Source: Pseudomonadota bacterium (GTDB lineage Bacteria > Desulfobacterota > Desulfobulbia > Desulfobulbales > SURF-16). Taken from it: 64,000 bases of DNA. The DNA lies in contig JAHIVT010000041.1 in assembly GCA_018816555.1 (NCBI GenBank), forward strand, positions 1-64,000, read 5' to 3'. Below the pieces are notes generated by a model. It saw only the letters and a program-made list of their open reading frames with translations. It was not told the origin of the DNA and made no database searches. The translations under genes and the position numbers were made by a program. Below are positions 37,219 through 46,510 of this stretch, piece by piece. Numbering within the stretch: the first letter of the stretch is position 1; each line of letters begins with the position of its first letter.

Positions 37219-39599
37219 ATCAGTTTCTCTATCACTTGGAGAAGATTACTCTGGTCAAAGTTGCTTTTGACGATATAGGCATTAGCTCCTACCTGGATTC
37301 CCCGTTCCCGATCTTGATCGGTGGCGAGGCTGGTGCAGAGAATCAGCGGGATATTGGCCAGGGCTTCATCAGCTCTGATTTTTTCGGTCAGCTCAAAACC
37401 GCTCATGCGTGGCATTTCTACATCCGATAATACGAGATCAAAGTTGTTAATTTTGAGTTTCGTGTAGCCGTCGACACCATCAACCGCGGTTGTAACCACA
37501 TAGCCTGATGCCTCCAGAATACTTTTCAACAGGGTGCGTGAGGTGATGGAATCTTCCACCACAAGAATCGACTTCGGTTTCTGTTCCTCCTGCTTTATTC
37601 GCGCACTGACAAATCTGTCCCCGACAGTGCCCACCGCAGATTTAAGCAGATCATGGACATTGAGAATGGGTACCACCTGGCCCGTACCAAGAATGGTGGC
37701 TCCGGCAATATTTTTTACCCTCAGCAGTTGTTTGCCCAGTTCTTTAAACAACACTTCCTGCTCAGCCAGCACCTCATCAACCTCAAAGCCTATTCGTCTG
37801 TTTGAGGTGCCAAGCACCATCACCTGGATTTTATTTGATTCTTTGCGGATGCCAGGTTTTTTCATCTGCAGGGTGTCTGCCAGCCCCACCAGTGAAAGGG
37901 GCTCCCCGTCATAGGTGATAGTCGCCTTGTTCTCTACTGTTCGGATAGAGGCAACATTGACATGCAGCACAGCCACAAGGTGGGAACTGGGGGCGAGAAA
38001 GGGTTGTCCGGCAACCCGCACCAGCGTACCCCGGAAGGTTGCCAGTGAAAGAGGGAGACATACGGTGAATGAAGATCCTTTGCCGGGAATGCTGGAAAAA
38101 TCAAGCTGTCCGCCCAATTTTTCCACCCTTTCCAGAAAGATGGCCATGCCGAGCCCTCGTCCTGAAAGCTGGGAGAGGCTTGAGGCGGTAGACATGCCAG
38201 AGTGAAAAATAAGGCCCTGGGCTTCTTTTTCCGTCAGCCTTGCCGCATCCTCGGCAGAGATAAGGCCTCTTTTCACTGCTGAGTTGCGCACCATGTCCGG
38301 ATCAATGCCGTGGCCGTCATCTCCCAGGGTTATCTCCACCTTGCCCCCTTCAATTTGATCGACATGCAGGAAGATGCGGCCCCGTTCCGGTTTATTCAAC
38401 ATCCGACGTTCCTCGGGTTTTTCCACGCCGTGATCCACACAGTTGCGTAGCAGATGCACCAGCGGATCTTTCAACTCCTCAAGAATACGACGGTCGATTT
38501 CGATTTCAGCGCCTTTCAGCTCCAGATCAATTTCCTTGCCCTGACTCCTGCCCAGTTCTCGCACCATCCGGGGAAAAGGGGCAAAGAGCGTGGTACTGGG
38601 CAGCATGATGACACGTTTCATGTCCTCCAGAAAATAGGTGATCTTCCTGTCGAGAAATCGCTGGTTCTGTTCAGCGGATTTAGCCAGAATGCGGATGTCC
38701 TTGTGAGTCGAATTGATGAAATCCCGATTCCAATCGAGAAATTTTTGAATTTCAGCGCTTCTGGTATCCCCCTGCTCCTTCTCTACTGCCAGCTCTTTGC
38801 GGTATCTCCTGAGCAGAGAATCCTTCCTGGTCCATTTTTTATGCCAGCTTTCAAAGCTTTGACACAGCTTTTTCAGTTCGTTTACTTCCTGGGATACGCT
38901 CAGTTTTACGGCAATCATTTCTTCAGCCTTGAGGAGCAGCTTGTCAAGTCTGTCGGTAGAAATCCGCACGCTACTGCCTAAATTCGGATTTTCCACCGCC
39001 GGTTTCAGTTTCGGTGGAGATTTGTCAGGGGGTTCTTTTGCCGGGGCGTCCGGCCTGGCGCCGTCATCCGCTCCGGTCGACGTCTGCTTGCCCGGCGGCT
39101 CTTTCAGCAGAGCGCTCATGGTATCCTTGATCTGCTGTAGGGCGTCATTAACTGCCGGAGGTTCAGCTGGCCGAGGCGGCTTTGGCCGACTTGCTGTGGT
39201 TTGCCCTGCATGCAGGTTCTCTAACTGCTGCAGAATGGCAGCCAGCTCATCCTTGCCGGCGATTTTTTGCTCGGTGGCCAGGATGTTTTCAATAAAACTC
39301 ACCACCTCGTGCATGGTGTCAAAAACAGTGGAGGAGGGAGTGATTTCACCCCGTTTCATGGCGCCGAAGACGCCTTCCATGGACTGGCTGATCGTCTCAA
39401 TTTCCGAGAGGTTGACTGCTCGTGCGGCCCCTTTCAGGCTGTGCGCCTCCCTGTAGACCACTTCAAGGATTTCTTGACACTGTTCCGTATTTTCGGTTTT
39501 CTCCAAATCCATGAGACGGGTGGACAGGGAAGCAAGCCTCTCCGCTGATTCCATCTTGAATGCTTCCCTCAGTCTTCTGAGCAGTTCTTGTTCATCCAT
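37215..39599 (-). CDS. CheA-REC hybrid chemosensory kinase (WspE-like)
   Basis: The 794-residue product begins with an HPt domain (phosphoacceptor His53 in EAHSLKGAARA), followed by a long Pro/Lys-rich linker. Next come the dimerisation and ATPase domains (NCVDHGVEKPEE; GDDGHGIDPD; GRGLGMAI), a CheW-like coupling domain and a C-terminal receiver (VVEDSITSRTLLKSILEASG; Asp in LVLSDVEMPRMSG). CheA-REC fusions are typical of alternative-function chemosensory systems such as WspE rather than flagellar CheA. It is expected to phosphorylate the CheB and the GGDEF response regulator encoded next. Confidence 0.95.
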   Translation of the reverse strand: MDEQELLRRLREAFKMESAERLASLSTRLMDLEKTENTEQCQEILEVVYREAHSLKGAARAVNLSEIETISQSMEGVFGAMKRGEITPSSTVFDTMHEVVSFIENILATEQKIAGKDELAAILQQLENLHAGQTTASRPKPPRPAEPPAVNDALQQIKDTMSALLKEPPGKQTSTGADDGARPDAPAKEPPDKSPPKLKPAVENPNLGSSVRISTDRLDKLLLKAEEMIAVKLSVSQEVNELKKLCQSFESWHKKWTRKDSLLRRYRKELAVEKEQGDTRSAEIQKFLDWNRDFINSTHKDIRILAKSAEQNQRFLDRKITYFLEDMKRVIMLPSTTLFAPFPRMVRELGRSQGKEIDLELKGAEIEIDRRILEELKDPLVHLLRNCVDHGVEKPEERRMLNKPERGRIFLHVDQIEGGKVEITLGDDGHGIDPDMVRNSAVKRGLISAEDAARLTEKEAQGLIFHSGMSTASSLSQLSGRGLGMAIFLERVEKLGGQLDFSSIPGKGSSFTVCLPLSLATFRGTLVRVAGQPFLAPSSHLVAVLHVNVASIRTVENKATITYDGEPLSLVGLADTLQMKKPGIRKESNKIQVMVLGTSNRRIGFEVDEVLAEQEVLFKELGKQLLRVKNIAGATILGTGQVVPILNVHDLLKSAVGTVGDRFVSARIKQEEQKPKSILVVEDSITSRTLLKSILEASGYVVTTAVDGVDGYTKLKINNFDLVLSDVEMPRMSGFELTEKIRADEALANIPLILCTSLATDQDRERGIQVGANAYIVKSNFDQSNLLQVIEKLI

Positions 39600-39651
39600 G
39601 TTCTTTACAATTCGGTCGGCTGACAGGTTTAGGATTATCGGCAGTGACGGT

Positions 39652-41694
39652 TTATACCGTAAACCGTTCCGCTATCATTTTCAGACTGCGGGCAAGCTCA
39701 TCAAGATCATGGGTTGCATTTTCAAGTTGTTTGGTGCTGTCGACGTTCTGCGCCGTGGCGTCCTTGATGTTTTCCATGGCCAGTACCAATTGATCCATAC
39801 CCACCAGTTGCTGATGGCTGGAGGCATTGATCTGGCCGACTGTCTGGGAGGATTCAGCCATGGTGTTCTCAAGGGTGGCAATGGTATCACCCGCTTCAGC
39901 AGTCAGGTTCATTCCGGCTTTCACAGCCTTGCTTCCGCGTTCCGTGGCCATTACCGCAGCGCTGGTTGCTTTCTGGATGTCGTTGAGAATGGATCTGACC
40001 TGGCTGGTTGCATCTTTGGACTGTTCCGCCAGACTTTTTACCTCTTGGGCGACCACGGCAAATCCCTTGCCATATTCCCCGGCTTTGGCAGCCTCGATGG
40101 CGGCGTTGACTGACAGAAGATTGGATTGGTCGGTGATATCGTTTACTGCACCGATGATTTCTCCGATATTCTGGGTCTGTTCGCTGAGGCGGATGATACT
40201 GTCAGCAACATATTCCATTTCCTCATTAATCTTTTTCATACCTTCCACGGCCTCTTCGGAAGCCCGTTTGCCTGCCGTGGATATCTGGCTTGCCTGGCTG
40301 GCCTGCTCGGCTACCTGCTTGGCCTTGGCGTCGGAAAGTTGAACCGTATGACGCACCTCTTCCAGGGTGCTGCCCACCTCGACAATGGTGGTCGAGGTTT
40401 CCGTGGAACTGGTGGCAAGCTGGGCCACTGATGAAGATATTTCCGTGATGGATGAGGCAAGGCGGTTTGTGCCTTCTCTTATCTGTTCCACCTGGTTGCG
40501 CAGGGTATCGACCATGTGATACGCTGCGTTCGTCAGCATGCCAACCTCATCCTGCCGTGTTGTCCGCTCAACGGTGACGGTTAGATCACCTTTGGAAACG
40601 CGGGAAAACAGGTCTGACATGTGGGCCAGGGGTTTGACGATTGTTTTGGCAATGGAGAAACCCACCAGGCTTGAAAGGGTAACCAGGCCCAGGGCAAGCC
40701 ATGCGGTTTTTATGGCAAGGTACTTGATTGGCGCAAAAGCTTCGCTTTTGGTGATTTCCGATACGATGACCCAGTCGAAGCTGGCACCCAGCTGTTCATT
40801 AAGGCCTACATGGCTGTAGCTGGTTAATACTTCCTGATCCCGATAATTGGTCAGCACCTCTTCGCCGTAATTATGCTGCAGGCCTCTGTTGACCGCTTCT
40901 GTCTTTACCGGTTGCTGCAGAATAGTCGGATTATCGGTCAAGCGGGAGTCGGAACGCATGAGATAATCATTGCCTACCAGATAGGTTTCACCGGTATTGC
41001 CCATGCCTGTTTTTTCCTGCACGATTTGATTGATCTGCTCGATGTTGAGCTGCAGAGCGAGAACAGCGGATATTGATCCGGATTCATTAAAGACCGGTGT
41101 GCCGATGAAGATGGCGGCTTTGTTGTTAAATGGGGCATATCGGGAAAAATCAACGAGAACGGACCTTTTCTCGTTGATGACTCTGGTCCAGAGCTGCCCC
41201 AGGCCTGAGTCATGCACGGGACCGACCTTGAGATTGGTGCCGAGATCACCCTTGCGCAATACCGTGTACATGACGTGTCCGTGGGCGGCGCAGATGAAAT
41301 ACATATCGGCATAGCCATAGGCGTTGAGATATTTGCGGAAATAGGGGTCGATTTCGGTGTAAATATTTTTGTATTCCGCTGTGCTGATGTCATAATCACC
41401 GGTGGGATCACCGCCGCCCGCATCATGATATTTTTTAAGTTTATCAAAAGAATCAGTGATATCGACGGACTGAGCCAGAATATTCAGATCATTGCTTCTA
41501 TCCTGCAGATAGCCTAAAATCTGCTTCCTTTTGATCTCATTGACGGCGGAAAGTTGTCTGAAGTAGTTTTTCTCCAGACAAATCTTGGAATAAGTGAAGG
41601 TCGTAGCAGCAACAACTCCGATGGCAAACATTGCCCCGGTGATATAAAAAAATATCATCTGCCGCATCAGGTTCACTTTTATCATCTGTCTCAT
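39652..41694 (-). CDS. methyl-accepting chemotaxis protein with Cache-type sensor (WspA-like)
   Basis: The 680-residue receptor has TM1 (about 10-32), a large periplasmic double-Cache-like sensor (about 35-320, with [13 protein letters not shown]-type motifs: [14 protein letters not shown]), TM2 (about 330-352), HAMP and a long signalling coiled-coil. The coiled-coil carries the hairpin signature [20 protein letters not shown]. There is no C-terminal CheR-tethering pentapeptide. It is the only receptor in the window. It lies after the second cheW, separated from it by 200 bases that hold a strong hairpin, and 52 bases before cheA. Ligand specificity cannot be read, although Cache domains usually bind small organic molecules. 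Confidence 0.94.
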   Translation of the reverse strand: MRQMIKVNLMRQMIFFYITGAMFAIGVVAATTFTYSKICLEKNYFRQLSAVNEIKRKQILGYLQDRSNDLNILAQSVDITDSFDKLKKYHDAGGGDPTGDYDISTAEYKNIYTEIDPYFRKYLNAYGYADMYFICAAHGHVMYTVLRKGDLGTNLKVGPVHDSGLGQLWTRVINEKRSVLVDFSRYAPFNNKAAIFIGTPVFNESGSISAVLALQLNIEQINQIVQEKTGMGNTGETYLVGNDYLMRSDSRLTDNPTILQQPVKTEAVNRGLQHNYGEEVLTNYRDQEVLTSYSHVGLNEQLGASFDWVIVSEITKSEAFAPIKYLAIKTAWLALGLVTLSSLVGFSIAKTIVKPLAHMSDLFSRVSKGDLTVTVERTTRQDEVGMLTNAAYHMVDTLRNQVEQIREGTNRLASSITEISSSVAQLATSSTETSTTIVEVGSTLEEVRHTVQLSDAKAKQVAEQASQASQISTAGKRASEEAVEGMKKINEEMEYVADSIIRLSEQTQNIGEIIGAVNDITDQSNLLSVNAAIEAAKAGEYGKGFAVVAQEVKSLAEQSKDATSQVRSILNDIQKATSAAVMATERGSKAVKAGMNLTAEAGDTIATLENTMAESSQTVGQINASSHQQLVGMDQLVLAMENIKDATAQNVDSTKQLENATHDLDELARSLKMIAERFTV

Positions 41695-41717
41695 ACTTGC
41701 TTTTCCTCCTGATATTT

Positions 41718-41771
41718 AGGAGCCGTTACGAAATAAGCTTTTATTTATTTGAGTATTTCGTTACGGCTCCT
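41718..41771 (-). repeat. perfect 18-bp inverted repeat (hairpin) between cheW and mcp
   Basis: Bases 41718-41735 (AGGAGCCGTTACGAAATA) are perfectly complementary to 41754-41771 around an 18-base AT-rich loop. On the transcript the stem ends about 23 bases before the mcp start codon, and the mcp ribosome site (CAGGAGG) follows immediately. There is no U-tract, so an mRNA processing or stability element is more likely than a terminator. Confidence 0.7.
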
Positions 41772-41894
41772 TATGCCGTCTCTGATATCCGAACGACGAT
41801 ATTAAGTTATTATAAAGGTTCACTCCGCAGTGTGCAGCGCAATCATTATGGCTTTTCCTTGGATTTACTTGATAAAAGCCTCTATAAGCCGGTT

Positions 41895-42413
41895 TCAGAC
41901 TACTTCTTCATTGACAATCAGCCGGGTATCCGCCAGCAGTTTCGCCCCATCGAGGATTACCAGGCGTTCCTTGCTTACGCCTTTCAGAAAATCAGCCCTG
42001 ATTCCGGTAAGAGTAGGAAGAGAAGGCATAATCTCTTTTTTTACAATGGTATCTATGCCGATAATCGCATCGGCCAGGATGCCGAATTCCATGTTTTTTG
42101 ACTGCAGGATAATCGCACTGGCACTGTCAGTTAATTCTTCAGAATGCATCTCAAAAAAAATGCGTAAATCGATTACGGAAACAATCTGCCCCCTGACATT
42201 AATGATTCCCTGAACAAAGGATGGGACTCCCGGCATCGGGGTCAGTCTCCGCAGAGGGTAAACTTCAAGGATATGGTCAAGTTCCAGGCCGTAGATTTCC
42301 CCTCCCAGCTGAAATTCGACAATTTTCAGGACATCGCTTTCCTGCTCCTTGTCCTTTAACGGTCTGGCCAGCTCTCTGGCCCGGTTGCGGAGAATATCAT
42401 GTTGATCGTTCAT
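41895..42413 (-). CDS. CheW-like coupling protein (second copy, WspD/WspB-like)
   Basis: The 172-residue product has a CheW fold (VEFQLGGEIYGLELDHILEV; PLRRLTPMPGVPSFVQGIINVRGQIVSVIDLR spans about 55-90) after a 30-residue charged leader. CheW links receptor arrays to CheA. It lies five bases after the methyltransferase gene. Two CheW proteins flanking a CheR-TPR protein is the hallmark of Wsp-type operons. Confidence 0.94.
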   Translation of the reverse strand: MNDQHDILRNRARELARPLKDKEQESDVLKIVEFQLGGEIYGLELDHILEVYPLRRLTPMPGVPSFVQGIINVRGQIVSVIDLRIFFEMHSEELTDSASAIILQSKNMEFGILADAIIGIDTIVKKEIMPSLPTLTGIRADFLKGVSKERLVILDGAKLLADTRLIVNEEVV

Positions 42414-42418
42414 GTTAA

Positions 42419-43996
42419 TCAGTCACCAATTCGTTCCAGCATTGACTGGGCGGTTTCTCTCAAGCGGCCGACCGTCAATCCCTCTGAACCGGGAAGCACC
42501 GCATCAGACGGGAGAGAGTCCAGGAGGGAGAGGGTGTTTTTGAGATATTTTTTTGCCTCCAGCTGATCGGTTACCAGACTGGCCAGTTGGAAGTGGGCCA
42601 GGACAAAGTCATGGTCAAGATACAGGGATTGCTTGAGCAGTCTGACCGCCTCCTGCTTTTCTCCCTGTTCCTGGCAGACCGTGGCCAGAAAATGGTAATA
42701 GGCGGTGTTAAGTTTATCCATGACAATTGCCTGTTCGCCAAGGTTCCTGGCTTCGGTCAGATTGCCCTGATTCGCGTGGGTTTTGGCCAGCAGCGCCAGC
42801 ACTTTCGTTTTGAAATAGCAGACATTCTGCAGCTCGTTGACCTCCAGCAGTTTCTGCAGTTTTGTTCGAGCCTCTTCATAGCATCTGTCCTGAAAGAGTT
42901 TATCTGCCGCGTGATATTGCTCCATGAGAGAGGCACTCTTCTCTCTTTCATCCGGTTTTTTCTCCTCAGACTCAGCCTGAGCTTGAGGCCGTTCCTGTTG
43001 TCCTGTCTGGTGGGTGTGAGCAGCGGAAGAAATCGTTGTCAGTTTCCTGTTGTGATGGCTGATCGACTGAACCGTTACTGTCTTTCCGGCGGGAGGTTGA
43101 AAATGTTTTCTGCACCGGTCTGTATGGGCTGGGTCCTGTTTGCGGAATATATGCACCCCGTCCACATGTTCTCCGTTGAGCCCGTGATGTTCGATAAAAC
43201 CTATCTCACTTGCGGCCAGCAGCAGCCAGCCGTTCGGGTTCAAAGCCATGAAGAGACGATTGATGACGTGTTGCCGAAGTTTCGGAGGAAAGTACATGAG
43301 AACATTACGGCAGAAGATGACATCAACCTCTGATGTGTGATTCAAGTCGGAGGGATAATTATTGCCCGCCAGATTAAGCTGGACAAAGGTCACCGTTTTT
43401 TTCAGGGAGGGTGCGATGCTGAAGCAGTTGTCTGTTTTTTTGTTAAAGTGCTTGGACACAAGCCACGAACTCATGTTGCGAAAAGACCATTTACTGTAGT
43501 CGCCTTTCTTTGCTTTGGCAATGAATGCCTTATTTATATCCGTGGCCAGGATGGTCACATTCCATTCTTCAAGAGCGGGAACCTGAGCCACGGTCATGGC
43601 GATGGAATAAGGTTCTTCACCGGATGAACAGGCTGCGCTCCAGAGTGTTAATTCCCGGTCCTTTTCCGTTTTTACCGCCATTCTTTCAGGGATGATGGTA
43701 TGTTTCAGGAGGTCCCATACCTGCTGATCACGGAAAAAAAAGGTTTCACCAATGGTGAGATAGCGGGTCAGCAGATCTTCACGCCTCCGCTGCTGGGGGA
43801 GATCAAGCAGCCATTGAACCGTAGCTGTCGTGTCGCCAAGGTTCAGATCCCGTCCCATCATCATGATCTTCCGTTGCAGTTCCGGCCAGCGGTTTTCCGG
43901 AAAATAGAGACCAATGCTTTTCCTGATCACGTCATTAAGCATGACCATCAGGGAATACGGGATCTCTTTTTCTGTCTGTGGAAGAACTTTATTCAT
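42419..43996 (-). CDS. CheR-type methyltransferase with C-terminal TPR repeats (WspC-like)
   Basis: The 525-residue protein starts at ATG 43996, overlapping the end of the upstream cheW by eight bases; a longer reading from 44062 would run deep into that gene. The N-terminal CheR domain (about 1-260) has the SAM-binding SAACSSGEEPYSIAM motif and DVIFCRNVLMYF. A His/Gln/Glu-rich linker (about 270-350) follows, then TPR repeats (about 350-500, ADKLFQDRCYEEARTKLQKLL; AYYHFLATVCQEQGEKQEAV). CheR methylates receptor glutamates. The TPR fusion is specific to WspC-type enzymes. Confidence 0.94.
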   Translation of the reverse strand: MNKVLPQTEKEIPYSLMVMLNDVIRKSIGLYFPENRWPELQRKIMMMGRDLNLGDTTATVQWLLDLPQQRRREDLLTRYLTIGETFFFRDQQVWDLLKHTIIPERMAVKTEKDRELTLWSAACSSGEEPYSIAMTVAQVPALEEWNVTILATDINKAFIAKAKKGDYSKWSFRNMSSWLVSKHFNKKTDNCFSIAPSLKKTVTFVQLNLAGNNYPSDLNHTSEVDVIFCRNVLMYFPPKLRQHVINRLFMALNPNGWLLLAASEIGFIEHHGLNGEHVDGVHIFRKQDPAHTDRCRKHFQPPAGKTVTVQSISHHNRKLTTISSAAHTHQTGQQERPQAQAESEEKKPDEREKSASLMEQYHAADKLFQDRCYEEARTKLQKLLEVNELQNVCYFKTKVLALLAKTHANQGNLTEARNLGEQAIVMDKLNTAYYHFLATVCQEQGEKQEAVRLLKQSLYLDHDFVLAHFQLASLVTDQLEAKKYLKNTLSLLDSLPSDAVLPGSEGLTVGRLRETAQSMLERIGD

Positions 43997-44450
43997 GATC
44001 CGCCGTGATTTTTTCCATATAACTGAATTCCTGATCGTTGAAAAAACGGGCCATATCAACAATAATCACGCTGTTGTTGTCGAACTTTCCCACACCTTCA
44101 ATATAGTGCCCCAACCCATGGTGGATTTCTTCGGCCTGATGGAATTTCCGATGATCAAATTGTACAACGCCTATCACACCGTTAACAATAAAACTGACGA
44201 GAGAGACGGCCTTGAAGATGATGATGCGGTCATCGACTTCCATGCCGCGTTCCGGCAGGTGCCATTTTTTTCTGATATTGACAACCGGCAGTATGCGGCC
44301 TTCCACATTCAGCAGTCCGATAATAGTATCCGGGCCATCGGGCAGAGGGATAACGGCTGCAGCCCGGATAATCTTTTCCACTCTGGAAACGGCTACGCCA
44401 AACAACTGGTCGTCAATCCTGAAAATACAATAGCAATTTGTCTGATCCAT
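43989..44450 (-). CDS. CheW-like coupling protein (first gene of the Wsp-like operon)
   Basis: The 153-residue product has CheW features (FRIDDQLFGVAVSRVEKIIRA; PDTIIGLLNVEGRILPVVNIRKKW spans about 38-65) and a bulged hydrophobic core, but little extension at either end. It is the first gene of the seven-gene chemosensory operon. Its stop lies inside the start of cheR, so translation is coupled. It is more divergent than the second copy and may couple a different receptor or dock the CheR-TPR protein. Confidence 0.92.
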   Translation of the reverse strand: MDQTNCYCIFRIDDQLFGVAVSRVEKIIRAAAVIPLPDGPDTIIGLLNVEGRILPVVNIRKKWHLPERGMEVDDRIIIFKAVSLVSFIVNGVIGVVQFDHRKFHQAEEIHHGLGHYIEGVGKFDNNSVIIVDMARFFNDQEFSYMEKITADHE

Positions 44451-45257
44451 AGATATTTTCGCAGAAATTTAGCTGGTTAACGGTATCCCTTCATCAGAGT
44501 CAGAGTGTGTTTTGCGAGGTAACTTCCTTTTATTACCAGCTTAAAGAACACGGGAAAAACAAGGAGTAAAGTAGCGGAACACATGATACTCAACTCCATC
44601 ATGCAATAAATCATAACATCAAATGATGTTATGATATCTGGACGGAAAGCAAGCATTAACTTGAAACCCGGTAGTTACAGAAGAGGTTCATCTATTTGCC
44701 TTGGGCGAATGACTGTTTTTGCTGCCCTGGAGGATCGGCGAAAATCTAAAGTCATACTTGCCCCCCAATGGAACTTTGTTATTTGGCAGTTTTTTTGTGC
44801 GTTCATAGGAGCAAACGGCATGAAATATCAATCATGAAGCATATCCTTTTCCCCCGCCCGGATAATGAAGGGAACTTCTTGTTTTATTGAATTCCAGGTA
44901 TCACAGCAGGCTACTTAATTTACGCATTTTAAAAAAAATATGTCAATCATTGATGGAACATATTTGTAACGATAATAGTAGAATAGTACCTTTTTTTTGT
45001 TATATGTGCTGTTTGGTTGGTACATACATGCAGGATGTCCCTGATGTTTTTCTGCAGGACACCTCTTTACGATAAGCATGGCATCATTTTTTTTGAGACA
45101 GGACAAAAGGGTGGGGTAGAGGATGGGAGGTGAAATAATACCCCGCTGCTTGCGGTGGGGTAAGTTCATTGAAGAGTTGCCGGCCATCAGAAAGTGCCCA
45201 CGGTTGTGGATGGGAATTTCCCCCGGCATCGTGAGGATTTCTTGTGAGTGCCGGCAG
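44451..45257. other. intergenic region upstream of the Wsp-like operon
   Basis: This 807-base gene-free region contains the 26-bp dyad listed separately. It also has a GC-rich hairpin TACCCCGC/GTGGGGTA (45139-45162) that may end the tlpA-like transcript, and an AT-rich block at about 44930-45000. Short open frames here have no ribosome sites and no recognisable sequence. Confidence 0.5.
44610..44635. promoter_or_regulatory. 26-bp near-perfect palindrome, putative operator of the Wsp-like operon
   Basis: ATCATAACATCA (44610-44621) and TGATGTTATGAT (44624-44635) form an exact 12-bp dyad around AA. It lies 160 bases before the first start codon of the operon. The short loop favours binding of a dimeric regulator over an RNA hairpin. 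The regulator is unknown. Confidence 0.5.
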
Positions 45258-45794
45258 TTATGGAAGATATTTCCCAAGCATCTGTAAGGCAGCAGGAGAG
45301 TTCCAGTTTCGGGGGCCGATGATCTTTTCCCGTAAAATTCCCTGCGAATCGATAATAAAAGTCTCCGGCACCCCGGTTATACCATATCGGGCAGCTCCCT
45401 TGGAGTCGGGATCAATGAGAATCGGGAAGGAAAGGCCTATCCTGCCCGCGAGCATTCGCGCAAGGTCCGGATTGTCATTGCTCAAAATGGTCAGCATCTG
45501 AAACCTGTTTTTGTCCATGGCCCGGTTGAGTGCTTCCATGGAAGGCAATTCTTCCTGACAGGGAGGGCACCATGTTGCCCAGAAATTAATGAAAACCAGT
45601 TTGCCGCGCAGGTCGGCAAGTTGCCACTTTTGACCCTGAATATCGGTTAAGTTGAAATTGGGGGCAAGACTGTTCAGTGTAGCCTTTTCCGGATATTTTT
45701 TTTCCCCCTGACCACAGCCGACCACAAAAAAACTGATCAGTAAAAGCAGAAGGGCGGAACGAACAGCAAATGCATGGTTTATTTTCCGGTTCAT
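45258..45794 (-). CDS. TlpA-like thiol-disulfide oxidoreductase lipoprotein
   Basis: The 178-residue product starts at ATG 45794, which has AAGGAAG nine bases upstream; the longer reading would use a TTG. The signal ends in a lipobox (FVVGC, Cys27), so it is anchored to a membrane as a lipoprotein. The thioredoxin fold carries the CPPC active site (Cys76, Cys79 in WATWCPPCQEE). TlpA/ResA-type proteins reduce periplasmic disulfides, including apocytochrome c CXXCH cysteines before heme attachment. That would fit the cytochrome-rich genome, but no cytochrome-maturation genes are adjacent. Confidence 0.93.
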   Translation of the reverse strand: MNRKINHAFAVRSALLLLLISFFVVGCGQGEKKYPEKATLNSLAPNFNLTDIQGQKWQLADLRGKLVFINFWATWCPPCQEELPSMEALNRAMDKNRFQMLTILSNDNPDLARMLAGRIGLSFPILIDPDSKGAARYGITGVPETFIIDSQGILREKIIGPRNWNSPAALQMLGKYLP

Positions 45795-46510
45795 TGCCAA
45801 TAACTTCCTTGTAAAAAAATGTATCTCTAAAGATTTCTCTCTACTCCTTCAATATACGCCCCTTGCAGAAGAAAATAAATAAAATCTCTTCATAACTGCG
45901 TTTGATGGGGTCATGATCCGCTCCTCATTTTTTTAAAAAACCGGAAAAGAGGCATTGCATCTGATTGTAGTCGATATTTGCGTCATATTATTTAATCCAT
46001 CAAAACAGATGATTAGCAGATTTTACATATTTTTTTCCAAATATTTTTTTCTTGTAAGCTCTTTGTAAGATTTTACCTGTCATATTCAATGATCTCTTAG
46101 TCCGTATAGTTCATATCTCTTTATTAATGGATAAGGACTTTTGAGATTTTTCTCCATAGCAAAGGATTTTAAACGGATTTTCTGAATTGCTGGGAGAGGT
46201 GTTTATTTGGGAAACGGCGGGAAGGAGTGTGAATCCGGTGAGATACGAAATAAATGAAGAGAGAAGCATAAACCAACAGGTATTTCACAAATGATAAGGA
46301 GGCAAAATCAAGAAGGGTTAAATGAGTACAAAGTAAAAAATGGGGGCAGGTGATAGTCGCATACTTTGTAACTGTCCGGTCCGTTTCCATTTCTAAATGA
46401 TGCAACCTGTTTGGAGAAAGGGGTGATCGCCATATTGAGTGAACATAGGAGGAATACAGGCGATCAATTTTTGTTAAATGAGATGAGATAATGAAAAGAA
46501 AGGAGAATGA
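45795..46510. other. AT-rich divergent intergenic region
   Basis: These 716 bases separate the divergently read tlpA-like gene and the first secreted-protein gene. They are AT-rich, with T- and A-runs (46020-46060) and a TTGTAAG direct repeat near 46053-46072. Promoters for both sides are expected here, but I could not fix them. No gene is supportable. Confidence 0.45.

Noticed and set aside
44631-44837. 68-codon plus-strand frame upstream of the Wsp-like operon
   Set aside because: It has no ribosome site, overlaps the palindrome, and matches nothing recognisable.
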